NCBI GenBank assembly: GCA_943367595.1
Contig: CALRJS020000007.1
Span: 44,245 to 108,244, forward strand
Source: MW101C3 sp943367595
GTDB taxonomy: Bacteria; Cyanobacteriota; Cyanobacteriia; PCC-6307; Cyanobiaceae
Direction: 5' to 3'
DNA: 64,000 nucleotides
Under the pieces are notes generated by a model. The model was given only the letters and a program-made list of their open reading frames with translations. It made no database searches and had not been told where the DNA came from. Of this stretch, positions 26,869 through 35,112 are shown piece after piece. The stretch's first letter is position 1. Every line of letters begins with the position of its first letter. A program made the translations under genes and the position numbers.

Positions 26869-28311
26869 TCAGCCCACGGAGCCTTCGAGCTTGAGGGCCA
26901 GCAGTTTGTCGGCTTCGGCGGCGAACTCCATCGGCAGCTGGTTGAACACATCGCGGCAGAAGCCACTCACCATCATCGACACCGCCGCTTCGAAACCGAT
27001 GCCGCGGCTCTGCAGATAGAACAGCTGGTCGGCAGAGATGCGGCAGGTGCTCGCCTCATGCTCGATCGCGGCATCCGGCTGCTGGGAGCGGATGTAGGGG
27101 TAGGTGTTGGCGGCGGCCTGGTCGCCGATCAGCATCGAGTCGCACTGGCTGTAGTTCTTGGCGCCCACGGCCTTGGGGCCGATCTGAACCAGCCCCCGAT
27201 AGCTGTTCGACGACTGACCGGCACTGATGCCCTTGCTCACGATCGTGGAGCGGCTGCGCGGACCCAGATGGATCATCTTCGTGCCGGTGTCGGCCTGCTG
27301 GCGGTTGTTGGTGAGGGCCACGGAGTAGAACTCGCCCACCGAATCAGCCCCCTGCAGCACGCAGCTGGGGTACTTCCAGGTGATCGCCGAGCCTGTTTCC
27401 ACCTGGGTCCAGCTGATGTGGCTGCGATCACCGCGGCACTGCCCTCGCTTGGTGACGAAGTTGTAGATGCCGCCCTTGCCGTGCTCATCGCCGGCATACC
27501 AGTTCTGAACGGTGGAGTACTTGATCGAGGCATCATCGAGGGCCACCAGCTCCACAACGGCGGCGTGCAGCTGATTGGTGTCGAACATCGGGGCGGTGCA
27601 ACCTTCCAGATAGCTCACCGATGCCCCTTCCTCCGCCACGATCAGGGTGCGCTCGAACTGGCCGGTGTCGCCGGAGTTGATGCGGAAATAGGTGGAGAGC
27701 TCCATCGGGCACTCCACCCCCTTCGGGATGAACACGAAGGAGCCGTCGCTGAACACCGCCGAATTGAGTGCAGCGAAGAAGTTGTCGTTGCTGGGCACCA
27801 CCGTGCCGAGATAACGGGCAATGAGGTCGGGATGGTCTTTCACCGCCTCACTGATCGAGCAGAAGATCACGCCGTGCTCGGCCAGCTTCTCCCGGTAGGT
27901 GGTGGCGATCGACACGCTGTCGAACACCGCATCCACGGCCACATTGCTGAGCCGCTTCTGCTCGCTCAGCGGAATGCCGAGCTTGTCGAAGGTTTCCAGC
28001 AGCTTGGGATCCACCTCATCGAGGCTGGCCTTCTTTTCCTGCTGCTTGGGCGCCGCGTAATAGATCAACTCCTGGTAATCGATCGGGGCATGGCCAAGCG
28101 CTGCCCAATCGGGCTCAGTCATGCGCAGCCACTGCCGGTAGGCCCGCAGGCGGAAATCGAGCAGGAAGGCGGGCTCGTTCTTCTTGGCCGAGATCAGCCG
28201 CACCACGTCCTCGCTGAGGCCCTTGGCGATCTTCTCGGTTTCGATGTCGGTGACGAAGCCGTACTTGTACGGCTGGCTGACCAGATCACCAACGGTGGGC
28301 GCTGTGGACAT
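26869..28311 (-). CDS. sufB: Fe-S cluster assembly scaffold SufB
   Basis: 480 residues, the standard length for cyanobacterial SufB, from ATG (MSTAPTVGDLVSQPYKYG). Conserved blocks include FVFIPKGVECPMELSTYFRIN, VSYLEGCTAPMFDTNQLHA and the C-terminal DQLFYLQSRGIGF, with cysteines that accept sulfur and hold the nascent cluster. 13 nt after ftrC. The most strongly expressed part of the operon is expected to be controlled by divergent sufR. Confidence 0.96.
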   Translation of the reverse strand: MSTAPTVGDLVSQPYKYGFVTDIETEKIAKGLSEDVVRLISAKKNEPAFLLDFRLRAYRQWLRMTEPDWAALGHAPIDYQELIYYAAPKQQEKKASLDEVDPKLLETFDKLGIPLSEQKRLSNVAVDAVFDSVSIATTYREKLAEHGVIFCSISEAVKDHPDLIARYLGTVVPSNDNFFAALNSAVFSDGSFVFIPKGVECPMELSTYFRINSGDTGQFERTLIVAEEGASVSYLEGCTAPMFDTNQLHAAVVELVALDDASIKYSTVQNWYAGDEHGKGGIYNFVTKRGQCRGDRSHISWTQVETGSAITWKYPSCVLQGADSVGEFYSVALTNNRQQADTGTKMIHLGPRSRSTIVSKGISAGQSSNSYRGLVQIGPKAVGAKNYSQCDSMLIGDQAAANTYPYIRSQQPDAAIEHEASTCRISADQLFYLQSRGIGFEAAVSMMVSGFCRDVFNQLPMEFAAEADKLLALKLEGSVG

Positions 28312-28324
28312 GACGGAGGCCTCC

Positions 28325-28687
28325 TCAGCCGGCTGTATGGGAAAGAATCTCTTCGGTGCTGATCGTCTGCTGGTCGCCGCGGAAGGGGTTGTCTTCGGTG
28401 AGGAAGAGCATGCAGTGGCACTCCTTGCGTTCGCGCATCGGCACGCACGGGCAGTTCCAGAACGCCTGGGACACTTCCGCCTGCTTGTCTTCGTAGTGGC
28501 GGCAGGGGCAGAGGGCGCCGCCGAGCTGGTCTTTGTGGCGGGCGAGTCCTTCAAGCACCACGGCGGTGACGCCGGGATCGCTGCAGAAGTAAGTGCCGGT
28601 GCGCTGGGCGTAGGTTTCGGCAAACTTCCGGATCACTTCCAGGCTTTCGCTGGTGGGGGCGGAGGGGGCGGAAACGGATTCGGGCAT
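28325..28687 (-). CDS. ftrC: Ferredoxin-thioredoxin reductase catalytic chain
   Basis: 120 residues from ATG (MPESVSAPS). All FTR catalytic-chain cysteine motifs are present: YFCSDPGV, ALCPCRHYED, NCPCVPMRERKECHC, which ligate the [4Fe-4S] cluster and form the redox-active disulfide that reduces thioredoxins with electrons from ferredoxin. It is the first gene of the sufBCDS transcription unit, which links an Fe-S client with the machine that builds its cluster. Confidence 0.94.
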   Translation of the reverse strand: MPESVSAPSAPTSESLEVIRKFAETYAQRTGTYFCSDPGVTAVVLEGLARHKDQLGGALCPCRHYEDKQAEVSQAFWNCPCVPMRERKECHCMLFLTEDNPFRGDQQTISTEEILSHTAG

Positions 28688-28803
28688 GGGCTCGGCGGGA
28701 AAGCGGGCGAAAGGCTGGTGGCTGGCCTGAAGCGGGGATCGCGGCAAGGGTTTCGCGTGGCCGGCCCCCTTCGAGAAGAAGAAGAGACCCGCTCGCCGGA
28801 AGC

Positions 28804-28859
28804 GATCAACCAGAGGTGATCTACCAGAAGCGATCTGCCAGGGGTGACCTGCCAGAAGT
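28804..28859. repeat. 14-bp tandem repeat, four units
   Basis: Four consecutive 14-bp units on the consensus GATCTGCCAGAAGT. They lie between ftrC and the operator-like inverted repeat. Confidence 0.7.
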
Positions 28860-28890
28860 GACCGAGCGGCGGGAAAGAGCTGCGCGAATT

Positions 28891-28910
28891 ACGAAACCAG
28901 GAAGTTTCGT
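28891..28910. promoter_or_regulatory. Candidate SufR operator
   Basis: Perfect inverted repeat ACGAAAC, six-base spacer, GTTTCGT, flanked by near-symmetric AAT/TTAAT. Best candidate for SufR binding between sufR and ftrC-sufBCDS, by spacing and inner half-site. Confidence 0.5.
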
Positions 28911-29045
28911 TAATCACCTGAGCCTAGGACAGCGAGACCGCCGGCTGGTGATCTGCGCACATCCCCGGTCACTCTCCCCCAGTCGCCATCGGGGCGTGGC
29001 AAGGTGTCAGGAAGGTTGCGTCTCGCCAGACCGGCCTGCTTTTCC

Positions 29046-29726
29046 ATGCCTTCCACCACCCAGGCCCCCACCCGCGAGGCGGTGCTCACGCTGCTGATGC
29101 GTCTCGGTGAGGCCACAGCGGCCCAGCTCGCCGAAGCGCTCTCGGTGTCGGTTCAGGCGATGCGTCGCCATCTGCGCAGCCTCGAAGACGAAGGCGTGCT
29201 TGAAGCCAGTCCCACTCCCGAAGGTCCGGGCCGTCCAAGCAACCACTGGCGCCTCACCCGCCAGGGCCACGACAGCTTTCCCGACAGTGGCGAGAACTTC
29301 GCCATCGGCCTGCTGCAGTCGATGGCGGCCAGCATGCCCCGCGATGCCATTCAGACCCTGCTGAGACAACAAGCGCTCGCCAAGGCCAGCGCCGATCGAC
29401 GCCTGATCGGCGAAGGCAGCCTCACCGAGCGGGTGCAGCGGCTGGTGGAGCTGCGCCGCCGCGAGGGCTACATGACCGAATGCCGTCGCGACGGCGACGG
29501 GCCCTCCTGGTGCATGAGCGAATTCCACTGCTCCGTCTCCCGCATCGCCGACCAGTTCCCGCTGATCTGCGACCAGGAGCTCCAGCAGATCCGCCACACC
29601 TTTCCCGACTGCACCGTGGAGCGTGTCCACTGGCGACTGGAGGGCGGCCATTCCTGCGGCTTCCGGCTCACCCCGCGCCCCCCGGCCGGCCCCACCAGCT
29701 CGAACGACGTCCCCGGTGATGACTGA
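29046..29726 (+). CDS. sufR: SUF operon repressor SufR
   Basis: 226 residues from ATG (MPSTTQAPTREAVLTLL). N-terminal DeoR/ArsR-type winged helix (TAAQLAEALSVSVQAMRRHL, LEASPTPEGPGRPSNHW). The C-terminal half carries cysteines in TECRRDGDGP-WCMSEFHC, PLICDQEL, FPDC and HSCGFRL that ligate the sensor [4Fe-4S] cluster. SufR represses sufBCDS when clusters are plentiful. Divergent from ftrC-sufBCDS. Its stop overlaps the next gene's start by 8 nt. Confidence 0.95.
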   Translation: MPSTTQAPTREAVLTLLMRLGEATAAQLAEALSVSVQAMRRHLRSLEDEGVLEASPTPEGPGRPSNHWRLTRQGHDSFPDSGENFAIGLLQSMAASMPRDAIQTLLRQQALAKASADRRLIGEGSLTERVQRLVELRRREGYMTECRRDGDGPSWCMSEFHCSVSRIADQFPLICDQELQQIRHTFPDCTVERVHWRLEGGHSCGFRLTPRPPAGPTSSNDVPGDD

Positions 29727-30120
29727 GGCAGGCCCGCTCAGCCACGACGACCTGGCCCTGCTTGAAGCCACCCTGCTGCCCGCGCTCGAGCGCCACCATC
29801 TGCGGCTGCTGGCCCACAGCCTGCGCAGCCTCCAGGAGATCGCCGGCCGCCGCGAAGGCCCCCTGCCCAGCCAAGGGGAGCGGGAGCGCTGGGTCGACCA
29901 CTATCCAGTGGTGGCAGCTGATCCCGGCTTCCGTCAGGCGTTCCTGATGGAACTCGATCGCGCCGCCCTCCAGCTCGAGGCCCTCGCCGAGGACCTCGGC
30001 CGCCCGCCCCTGGCGCTGCAGCTCAACGACCTGATCACCTGGGTCGACGGCCTCGCTCGCGCCCGCGTCACCGCGACATCGCCGCCACCAGGCTCCCCAG
30101 CGCCCCCGTCACCAGGCTGA
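29719..30120 (+). CDS. Conserved hypothetical protein coupled to sufR
   Basis: 133 residues from ATG overlapping the sufR stop by 8 nt. Largely helical (LALLEATLLPALERHHLRLLAHSLRSL, FLMELDRAALQLEALAEDL), no membrane segment, Pro-rich C-terminal tail. Likely a picocyanobacterial conserved gene that co-varies with sufR; function not known. Its last 53 bp overlap the 3' end of the convergent DMT transporter gene. Confidence 0.65.
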   Translation: MTEAGPLSHDDLALLEATLLPALERHHLRLLAHSLRSLQEIAGRREGPLPSQGERERWVDHYPVVAADPGFRQAFLMELDRAALQLEALAEDLGRPPLALQLNDLITWVDGLARARVTATSPPPGSPAPPSPG

Positions 30121-30973
30121 CGCCAGCCAAGGCGAGCAGGGCGGCCACCAGGCCCCGCCAACCGGGTCGGTCGCCTTCCAGCCCCGCCAACGGCAGCGCC
30201 ATCACCGGCGCCGTGGCCAGAAGCGCCACCGCCAGACCGCCAGGCAGCTGCTGCAGAGCCGTCTGCTGCAGCACGATGCCGGCGCTGGTGCCCAGCAGCG
30301 TGGCCAGGAGCACCAGCGGCCAGCGCCGCCAGCCCAGCCGGGGCCTCTGGCCGGGGGGCGGCAGGCGCCACAGCAGCGGCAGCATCACCACCGCGGCGGC
30401 CGCCAAGCGCAGGGTGGCCGATTCCAAAGGGGTCAGGGCCGAGGCCCGCAGTGCGGCGCGAGCCAGCAGGGCGCCCGCGCTGCCGCACAGCAGCGCCGCC
30501 AGCGCCAGGGCCAGACCGAGCCGGTCCTGCTGCGGCGCCAGCGGGGTCGCAGGGACCTGGCGCGCCACCAGCAGCACCGACAGACAGATCAGCCCCACCC
30601 CCAGCCACTGCACCGGCGTCGGCACCTCGGCCAGGAACACCACCCCGCCGAGCATCGCCACGGCCGGGCCGCCGGCATCGAGGGTGAGGGTGCGGCGGGT
30701 GCCGAGCCGGCGCAGGGCCGCCAGATACAGGCTGTCGCCCAGGGAAATCCCCACCACACCGCTCAACACCAGCAACGCCAGCGGCAGGGGTGCGACGCGC
30801 CAGGGGCTCAGCAGCACGAGCGGCAGCAGCGTCGCCACCGCCAGCAGGTTCTTCACCAGGTTGAGCTGGGCGGCGCTCAGCGAGGTGGGCAACTGGCGCC
30901 AGAGGCTGCTGGAGGCTGTCCAGCAGAAAGCGGCGGCGAGGGCGGCCAGAACTCCCGTGATGGCCACCGGCAA
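30068..30973 (-). CDS. DMT/EamA family transporter
   Basis: 301 residues, ten hydrophobic segments arranged as two EamA repeats (AALAAAFCWTASSSLWR first, ALALAALLCGSAGALLAR second). EamA proteins export metabolites such as amino acids or nucleosides; substrate unknown. Start is TTG at the extreme or GTG two codons in; not resolved. The 3' end is convergent with, and overlaps, the sufR-coupled hypothetical. Confidence 0.8.
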   Translation of the reverse strand: MPVAITGVLAALAAAFCWTASSSLWRQLPTSLSAAQLNLVKNLLAVATLLPLVLLSPWRVAPLPLALLVLSGVVGISLGDSLYLAALRRLGTRRTLTLDAGGPAVAMLGGVVFLAEVPTPVQWLGVGLICLSVLLVARQVPATPLAPQQDRLGLALALAALLCGSAGALLARAALRASALTPLESATLRLAAAAVVMLPLLWRLPPPGQRPRLGWRRWPLVLLATLLGTSAGIVLQQTALQQLPGGLAVALLATAPVMALPLAGLEGDRPGWRGLVAALLALAGVSLVTGALGSLVAAMSR

Positions 30974-31021
30974 CAGTCAAGGTGGACGGATTGCGATCAT
31001 CGCTGTAGCCGTCCACCCGCC

Positions 31022-31651
31022 GTGACCGTTCCGATCGCCGATGCCATCAGCTTTTTCCGGCTGAGTTGCGGCCGCTGGCGTTCCCAGCGAACCAGCCACC
31101 ACCTGCTGCATCGACGTGCCGAAGGGGGCGGCTCACTGATCCAGGTGGTGGACGTAAGCGCCGACGATCCCCGCCTGGTGGCGATCGCCGAGCTGCACGG
31201 CCAGGATCCCGGCGCCCTGGTGGGCGGCTGCCAGGTGCGCTGGAGCGGCTCGATGGACTGGGACAAGGCCGGCGAGGAGCACCAGGGGGAGTCGGTGTTC
31301 GGCCTGATCCCCACCGATGCCCACGGGCGCGAGGGCCTGCTGCTGCGCGACCGCGGCTACGCCGAAACCGCCCCGGTGGCCGGGCGGTTCTGCATGGATG
31401 AGCGCGACGGCCTGCTGCTCACCACCGCCTACGAAACGATGAGCTCCCTGGAGCGCTTCTGGTTCCCCAGCCCGGATCTGCGCCTGCGCACCAGCACGGT
31501 GGAAGGGCTGTCCAACACGGCGTCCTTCTGCATGGAAACCCGCTGCCGCGACGACGACGCCCTCGGCAGCGGGGCCGCCGGCGGCGAAGCACTATCGGTG
31601 GGGGTCCGCCCCGCGGACGGCAGCGGGGTGCTGTCCGCCTTCGGCTGGTGA
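31022..31651 (+). CDS. cpcS: Phycobiliprotein bilin lyase, CpcS/CpeS family
   Basis: 209 residues from GTG (MTVPIADAISFF). Signatures of the lipocalin-like S-type lyases: SCGRWRSQRTSHHLLHRRAE, GSMDWD, LLRDRGYAETAPVAGRF and RLRTSTVEGLSNTASFC. It attaches phycocyanobilin or a related bilin to a conserved Cys of phycobiliprotein subunits. It lies just upstream of the rod-core linker cpcG. The C-terminal 35 residues are variable. The S subtype (CpcS, CpeS or CpeU) cannot be assigned. Confidence 0.88.
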   Translation: MTVPIADAISFFRLSCGRWRSQRTSHHLLHRRAEGGGSLIQVVDVSADDPRLVAIAELHGQDPGALVGGCQVRWSGSMDWDKAGEEHQGESVFGLIPTDAHGREGLLLRDRGYAETAPVAGRFCMDERDGLLLTTAYETMSSLERFWFPSPDLRLRTSTVEGLSNTASFCMETRCRDDDALGSGAAGGEALSVGVRPADGSGVLSAFGW

Positions 31652-31756
31652 GCCGACCGTGTCACAAACGTTACGGACTGTGAGCCCTGCCCCCTCGCTG
31701 ACGGGGTCCGCCGGGCCTCACTTCTACGATCCACAGCGACGGATGACGATGCTCGT

Positions 31757-32518
31757 GTGGCAATTCCGCTTCTGAAGTACGCGCCCACCACCCAGAACTC
31801 CCGGGTGAAGGCCTTCCGCGTGGGTTCCGACGAGGACCCGAAGGCCGTGGCGCTCGACAAGGCGATCGACCGCGAAGACCAGAACTTCGTGATCGAGTCG
31901 GCTTACCGCCAGATCTTCTTCCACGCCTTCAAGGTTGACCGCGACACGATTCTCGAGTCGCAGCTGCGCGATGGCCAGATCACCGTGCGTGATTTCATCC
32001 GCGCGCTCTGCCTGTCTGACACCTTCACCCGCAGCTTCTACAACCTCAACAACAACTACCGGGTGGCTCGCCACCTCGTGGAGAAGCTGCTGGGTCGCCA
32101 GGTGTATGGCAAGGCCGAGGAAATCGCCTGGTCCGCCGTCATCATGACCAAGGGCGTGGCCGGTGCTGTCGACATGATTCTCGACAGCGACGAGTACCTC
32201 GAGAACTTCGGCTACGACACGGTTCCTTACCATCGCAACCGGGTGGTCGGCTCCCGCGAGGTGGGCGAAACCCCCTTCAACATCACCACCCCTCGCTACG
32301 ACGCCTACCACCGGGGCATCCTGGGCTTCCCCCAGATCATCTACACGGGTACCAAGCGTGCCCTGCCCGAACGCGCGCGTCAGCGCCGTGGTGGTTACCC
32401 CGAGGATTACCTCCCCTGGGTGCGCACGCTGCCCGCCCTGCGTGTGGGCGCTGCATCCTCCGGCAACGCCGGCATGGATTATCTCTCCAAGGTTCCTTAT
32501 CGCAGCGTCGGACGCTGA
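31757..32518 (+). CDS. cpcG: Phycobilisome rod-core linker polypeptide CpcG
   Basis: 253 residues from GTG (MAIPLLKYAPTTQNSRVKAF). The linker domain (residues 10-190) has SAYRQIFFHAFKVDRD, SQLRDGQITVRDFIRALC, NNYRVARHLVEKLLGRQVYG and LENFGYDTVPYHR. It joins phycocyanin rods to the allophycocyanin core. The C-terminal 55 residues (LPALRVGAASSGNAG) include the variable core-binding part. A strong intrinsic terminator follows, so it ends a transcription unit. Confidence 0.95.
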   Translation: MAIPLLKYAPTTQNSRVKAFRVGSDEDPKAVALDKAIDREDQNFVIESAYRQIFFHAFKVDRDTILESQLRDGQITVRDFIRALCLSDTFTRSFYNLNNNYRVARHLVEKLLGRQVYGKAEEIAWSAVIMTKGVAGAVDMILDSDEYLENFGYDTVPYHRNRVVGSREVGETPFNITTPRYDAYHRGILGFPQIIYTGTKRALPERARQRRGGYPEDYLPWVRTLPALRVGAASSGNAGMDYLSKVPYRSVGR

Positions 32519-32564
32519 CAATCCGGCGGGGCCCTGGGTCCCGCTTCCTGGCTCCCAGAGCAGC

Positions 32565-32592
32565 AAACGGCGGTTTCCCCGCCGTTTTTTTG
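32565..32592 (+). terminator. Intrinsic terminator after cpcG
   Basis: Perfect stem AAACGGCGG / CCGCCGTTT with a five-base loop and a run of T residues, 46 bp after the cpcG stop. Confidence 0.9.
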
Positions 32593-32711
32593 TGCCCAGC
32601 GCCGCCGGGCGGACACAGGGGCCGTCAGAGCTTGCTGACGCAGCGGCGGGGAACCGCGTCAAAAACGGGGATCTGCCCCCAGACTGATCCCAAACAAAAG
32701 CTGGAGATCAG

Positions 32712-33854
32712 GTGACCCAGGCCCTCAATGCCCTCGCTCGTATGACGCTCAGGCAACTCCGCCAGATCGCCAGTGATCTGGGTGTGAGCCTGTACAGCCG
32801 TAAATCCAAAGACGAGCTGGTCACGGAAATCACCACCCGCCAGCCGTCGGCTCAGGCCGCGAGCTCTGGCTTCAGTGAAGCCGCTGCCTCCGGTGGAGCC
32901 AGCGGTGAACCCGCCGCGCCCGCCACCCTGGCGGATCTGGAAGCCAGCTTCGAGCCGGCCCCCCGTCCCACCGCCCAGACCCGGGTGGTGTTCCTGCCGC
33001 GCGATCCCCAGTGGGCCTATGTGTTCTGGGAAATCGCCGAAGCTGATCGGCGCCAGGCCCTCAATGTGGGTGCCAGCCAGCTCTGCCTCCGGGTCGCCGA
33101 CGTGACCGGCCTGAGCGAGGGTGCCGCCCATCCCCACACGCTGCAGGAAGTCCCCGTCGACAGCCATGCCTCGGAGTGGTACCTGCCGGTGCCCCTGAGC
33201 GACCGCGACTACCGGCTTGAGCTGGGTTATCGCAAGATCGGCGGCGGCTGGATCTCGCTGGCCTTCTCCTCGGTGGCCCGCGTTCCCGCCCTTCATCCGA
33301 GTGAGCAGATCCTCGACCAGTTCGTGCCCTTCTCCCTCGATGTGGCACCGGCCCCGGGCAGCCTGCCCGCTCCCGCCGACTATGCCGACAACGGCCTGCA
33401 CGAACGGCTCTATCAAACGGCCACCGTGCGCTGGAAGCACTTCGGTCGCGGTTCGGAAGCCTTCCATGAAGTGGAGGATTCAGGGGCGGATCATCAGCGG
33501 CGCGCCCTCAGCGACTCCGGCGCCGGTGCCTGGGCCAGTGGCCGCAATGAATCCGGCGTTGGTGGCGTGGCTCCCCGCCAGCGCTCCTTCTGGCTCGTGG
33601 CTGATGCCGAGCTGATCGTCTACGGCGCCACCGATCCTTCCGCCCAGCTCACGATCGGCTCTGAGGTGGTGCCGCTCTCGGCCGAAGGCACCTTCCGGGT
33701 GCAGGTGCCGTTCCGCGACGGCCAGCAGCTTTACCCCATCCAGGCTGTTGCCGCCGATGGCGAGCAGAAGCGCAACATCACCCTGCAGTTCGAGCGCTTC
33801 ACCCCCGAAGACAACAGCAACCCGGCCAGCCAAGCCGTGGCCGAATGGTTCTGA
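32712..33854 (+). CDS. DUF4912 domain protein with SAP/Rho-N-like N-terminus
   Basis: 380 residues from GTG. The first 45 (MTLRQLRQIASDLGVSLYSRKSKDELV) resemble a Rho N-terminal/SAP helix-extension-helix, a nucleic-acid-binding motif. Residues about 90-230 are the DUF4912 region (FLPRDPQWAYVFWEI, YLPVPLSDRDYRLELGY). The C-terminal part (SFWLVADAELIVYGATDP onward) looks like a second beta-rich repeat. Role unknown. The stop overlaps the start of the next small gene. Confidence 0.8.
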   Translation: MTQALNALARMTLRQLRQIASDLGVSLYSRKSKDELVTEITTRQPSAQAASSGFSEAAASGGASGEPAAPATLADLEASFEPAPRPTAQTRVVFLPRDPQWAYVFWEIAEADRRQALNVGASQLCLRVADVTGLSEGAAHPHTLQEVPVDSHASEWYLPVPLSDRDYRLELGYRKIGGGWISLAFSSVARVPALHPSEQILDQFVPFSLDVAPAPGSLPAPADYADNGLHERLYQTATVRWKHFGRGSEAFHEVEDSGADHQRRALSDSGAGAWASGRNESGVGGVAPRQRSFWLVADAELIVYGATDPSAQLTIGSEVVPLSAEGTFRVQVPFRDGQQLYPIQAVAADGEQKRNITLQFERFTPEDNSNPASQAVAEWF

Positions 33855-34087
33855 CCCCACCGCCCACCGACGAGTCGGCCGCTTCTGCGGCCCACTCTGA
33901 TTCACGCGCGGCTCTGAAGGCTTTCGTGGCCTTCACGCCGCTTGTGGGAGCGATTGTGCTGCCGCTCGTGGTGCCTGTGCTGATGGTGCGTTTCGGGGTA
34001 AGCACCGGTGTGGGCGTGGCCGTGGCCGCCAGCTGCGTGTGGTTCGTTGCAATGCTGCGCACCGCCGAGATGCCTGGCCACCACTGA
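33845..34087 (+). CDS. Small membrane protein downstream of the DUF4912 gene
   Basis: 80 residues with two hydrophobic segments (AFTPLVGAIVLPLVVPVLMV and GVAVAASCVWFVAML). Overlaps the DUF4912 stop by 10 nt, so coupled. Probably a conserved picocyanobacterial membrane protein; function unknown. Confidence 0.65.
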   Translation: MVLTPPPTDESAASAAHSDSRAALKAFVAFTPLVGAIVLPLVVPVLMVRFGVSTGVGVAVAASCVWFVAMLRTAEMPGHH

Positions 34088-34169
34088 ACTGGCCGAGCTC
34101 CCGGTGTTGAAGAGCTTCAGCTGATCACCAACTGACAAAGAGACCAGGACTCAGCATCCTGCTCCGTTG

Positions 34170-34206
34170 ATCCTCAACATGCTTGTGACCACAGCCTGTT
34201 GAGGAT
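34170..34206. terminator. Hairpin, possible terminator
   Basis: Perfect 10-bp stem ATCCTCAACA / TGTTGAGGAT with a 17-base loop, followed by TTATTGTT. The T-run is weak, so either a poor terminator for the small membrane protein gene or a regulatory hairpin. Confidence 0.45.
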
Positions 34207-34261
34207 TTATTGTTCTGCTGAGTTCATCATCGTCTCAGGGTGAACACACCCTGAGGTGGAT

Positions 34262-34560
34262 TGCAGGGCGCTGCTGAACTGATCACATTCCGCCTGTGAA
34301 CCAACCCCGATGCGGTTGCAGGGCCCTGTTTCGTTCATCACATTGAGGCGGCGAACACCGGCTGATGACGGCCATCAGGTCATCTTCCATTCATCACCTG
34401 CTGGCGATCAGCACAGCCGGATGAGGAGCCAAGAGCCCTACATGCTTCATCACATTCGGGTGGCGAACACAGCTCGAGAAGGGTTCCAGGGCTTTGTTCA
34501 GTTGATCAGCTACTGGTGGCCATCACATCATTCCAAGGCTTTCTTCGAGCGATGATCGAG
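34262..34560. repeat. Degenerate ~50-60 bp repeats
   Basis: About five imperfect copies of a unit containing TTCATCACATT, then GGYGGCGAACAC and a CAGGGC/CCAGGGCTTTG segment. Not a CRISPR array: spacing and repeats are too variable. Confidence 0.45.
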
Positions 34561-34634
34561 CACAAAAAACAATGAGCATGGCTTCATCCCATCAGGCCAT
34601 GGAACAAGATTAGCAGTCTCGCCATTACTCAATC

Positions 34635-34674
34635 CGCCAAGACGCCAAGACGCCAAGACGCCAAGACGCCAAGG
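34635..34674. repeat. 8-bp tandem repeat, five units
   Basis: Five adjacent copies of CGCCAAGA, the last differing at its final base. Confidence 0.85.
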
Positions 34675-35112
34675 ATAAAATCGACCTAGTCATACCATCG
34701 ACCCTGGCATCGAAGTGCAGAAAAAAACGAGATTCACTAAGCCTCATCCTCTACCAAACCACAGTATCCTCCTGATCGCGCGAACCACTCCACGCATCAA
34801 CGTGCTGTTCTTGAGCACCGGCCTTGCCCACCGGCGGAATTGCATCGCGAGCCTGTGATTGCAAGCTTTCTACTTCAAACTGCCAGCTGGAAGTAGTCCA
34901 ACCCAGGCAACAGTCCGTAATCACCTGAACGCACGCACTTGGTTGCAAAGAATTAACAACGAGCTGTGCCGATGGCTTCTCCAACTCACGGATGGGCTCC
35001 AGCGCGCTGCAGCGATCCCGAGGCCTTCGGCAGGTGATTGCATCGGGAAGGTCTGTTCTGTGCCGAATGGCGGCGGGATGGGAACGCTCAATGGAGCTCG
35101 CGCCGTCCGCCC

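Larger units (their letters stand above)
28688..29045. promoter_or_regulatory. sufR/ftrC-suf divergent intergenic region with operator-like inverted repeat
   Basis: 360 bp between divergent ftrC and sufR. It holds four 14-bp repeats near the ftrC side and, at 28891-28910, a perfect 7-bp inverted repeat ACGAAAC-N6-GTTTCGT. SufR operators described from Synechocystis have the form CAAC-N6-GTTG; the N6 spacing and inner AAC/GTT half sites match, so this is a strong candidate SufR site for both directions. Confidence 0.55.
34088..35112. other. Non-coding, repeat-rich interval
   Basis: About 1 kb without a convincing gene. It holds a hairpin at 34170-34206, degenerate repeats of about 50-60 bp at 34262-34560 built around TTCATCACATT and GGCGAACAC, an 8-bp tandem repeat at 34635-34674, and an AT-rich stretch to 34740. 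The upstream side of the PLD-like gene at the end has no clear promoter. Confidence 0.5.

Noticed and set aside
34262..34560. CRISPR array
   Set aside because: Repeats are too diverged and spacing is irregular; no cas genes are nearby.
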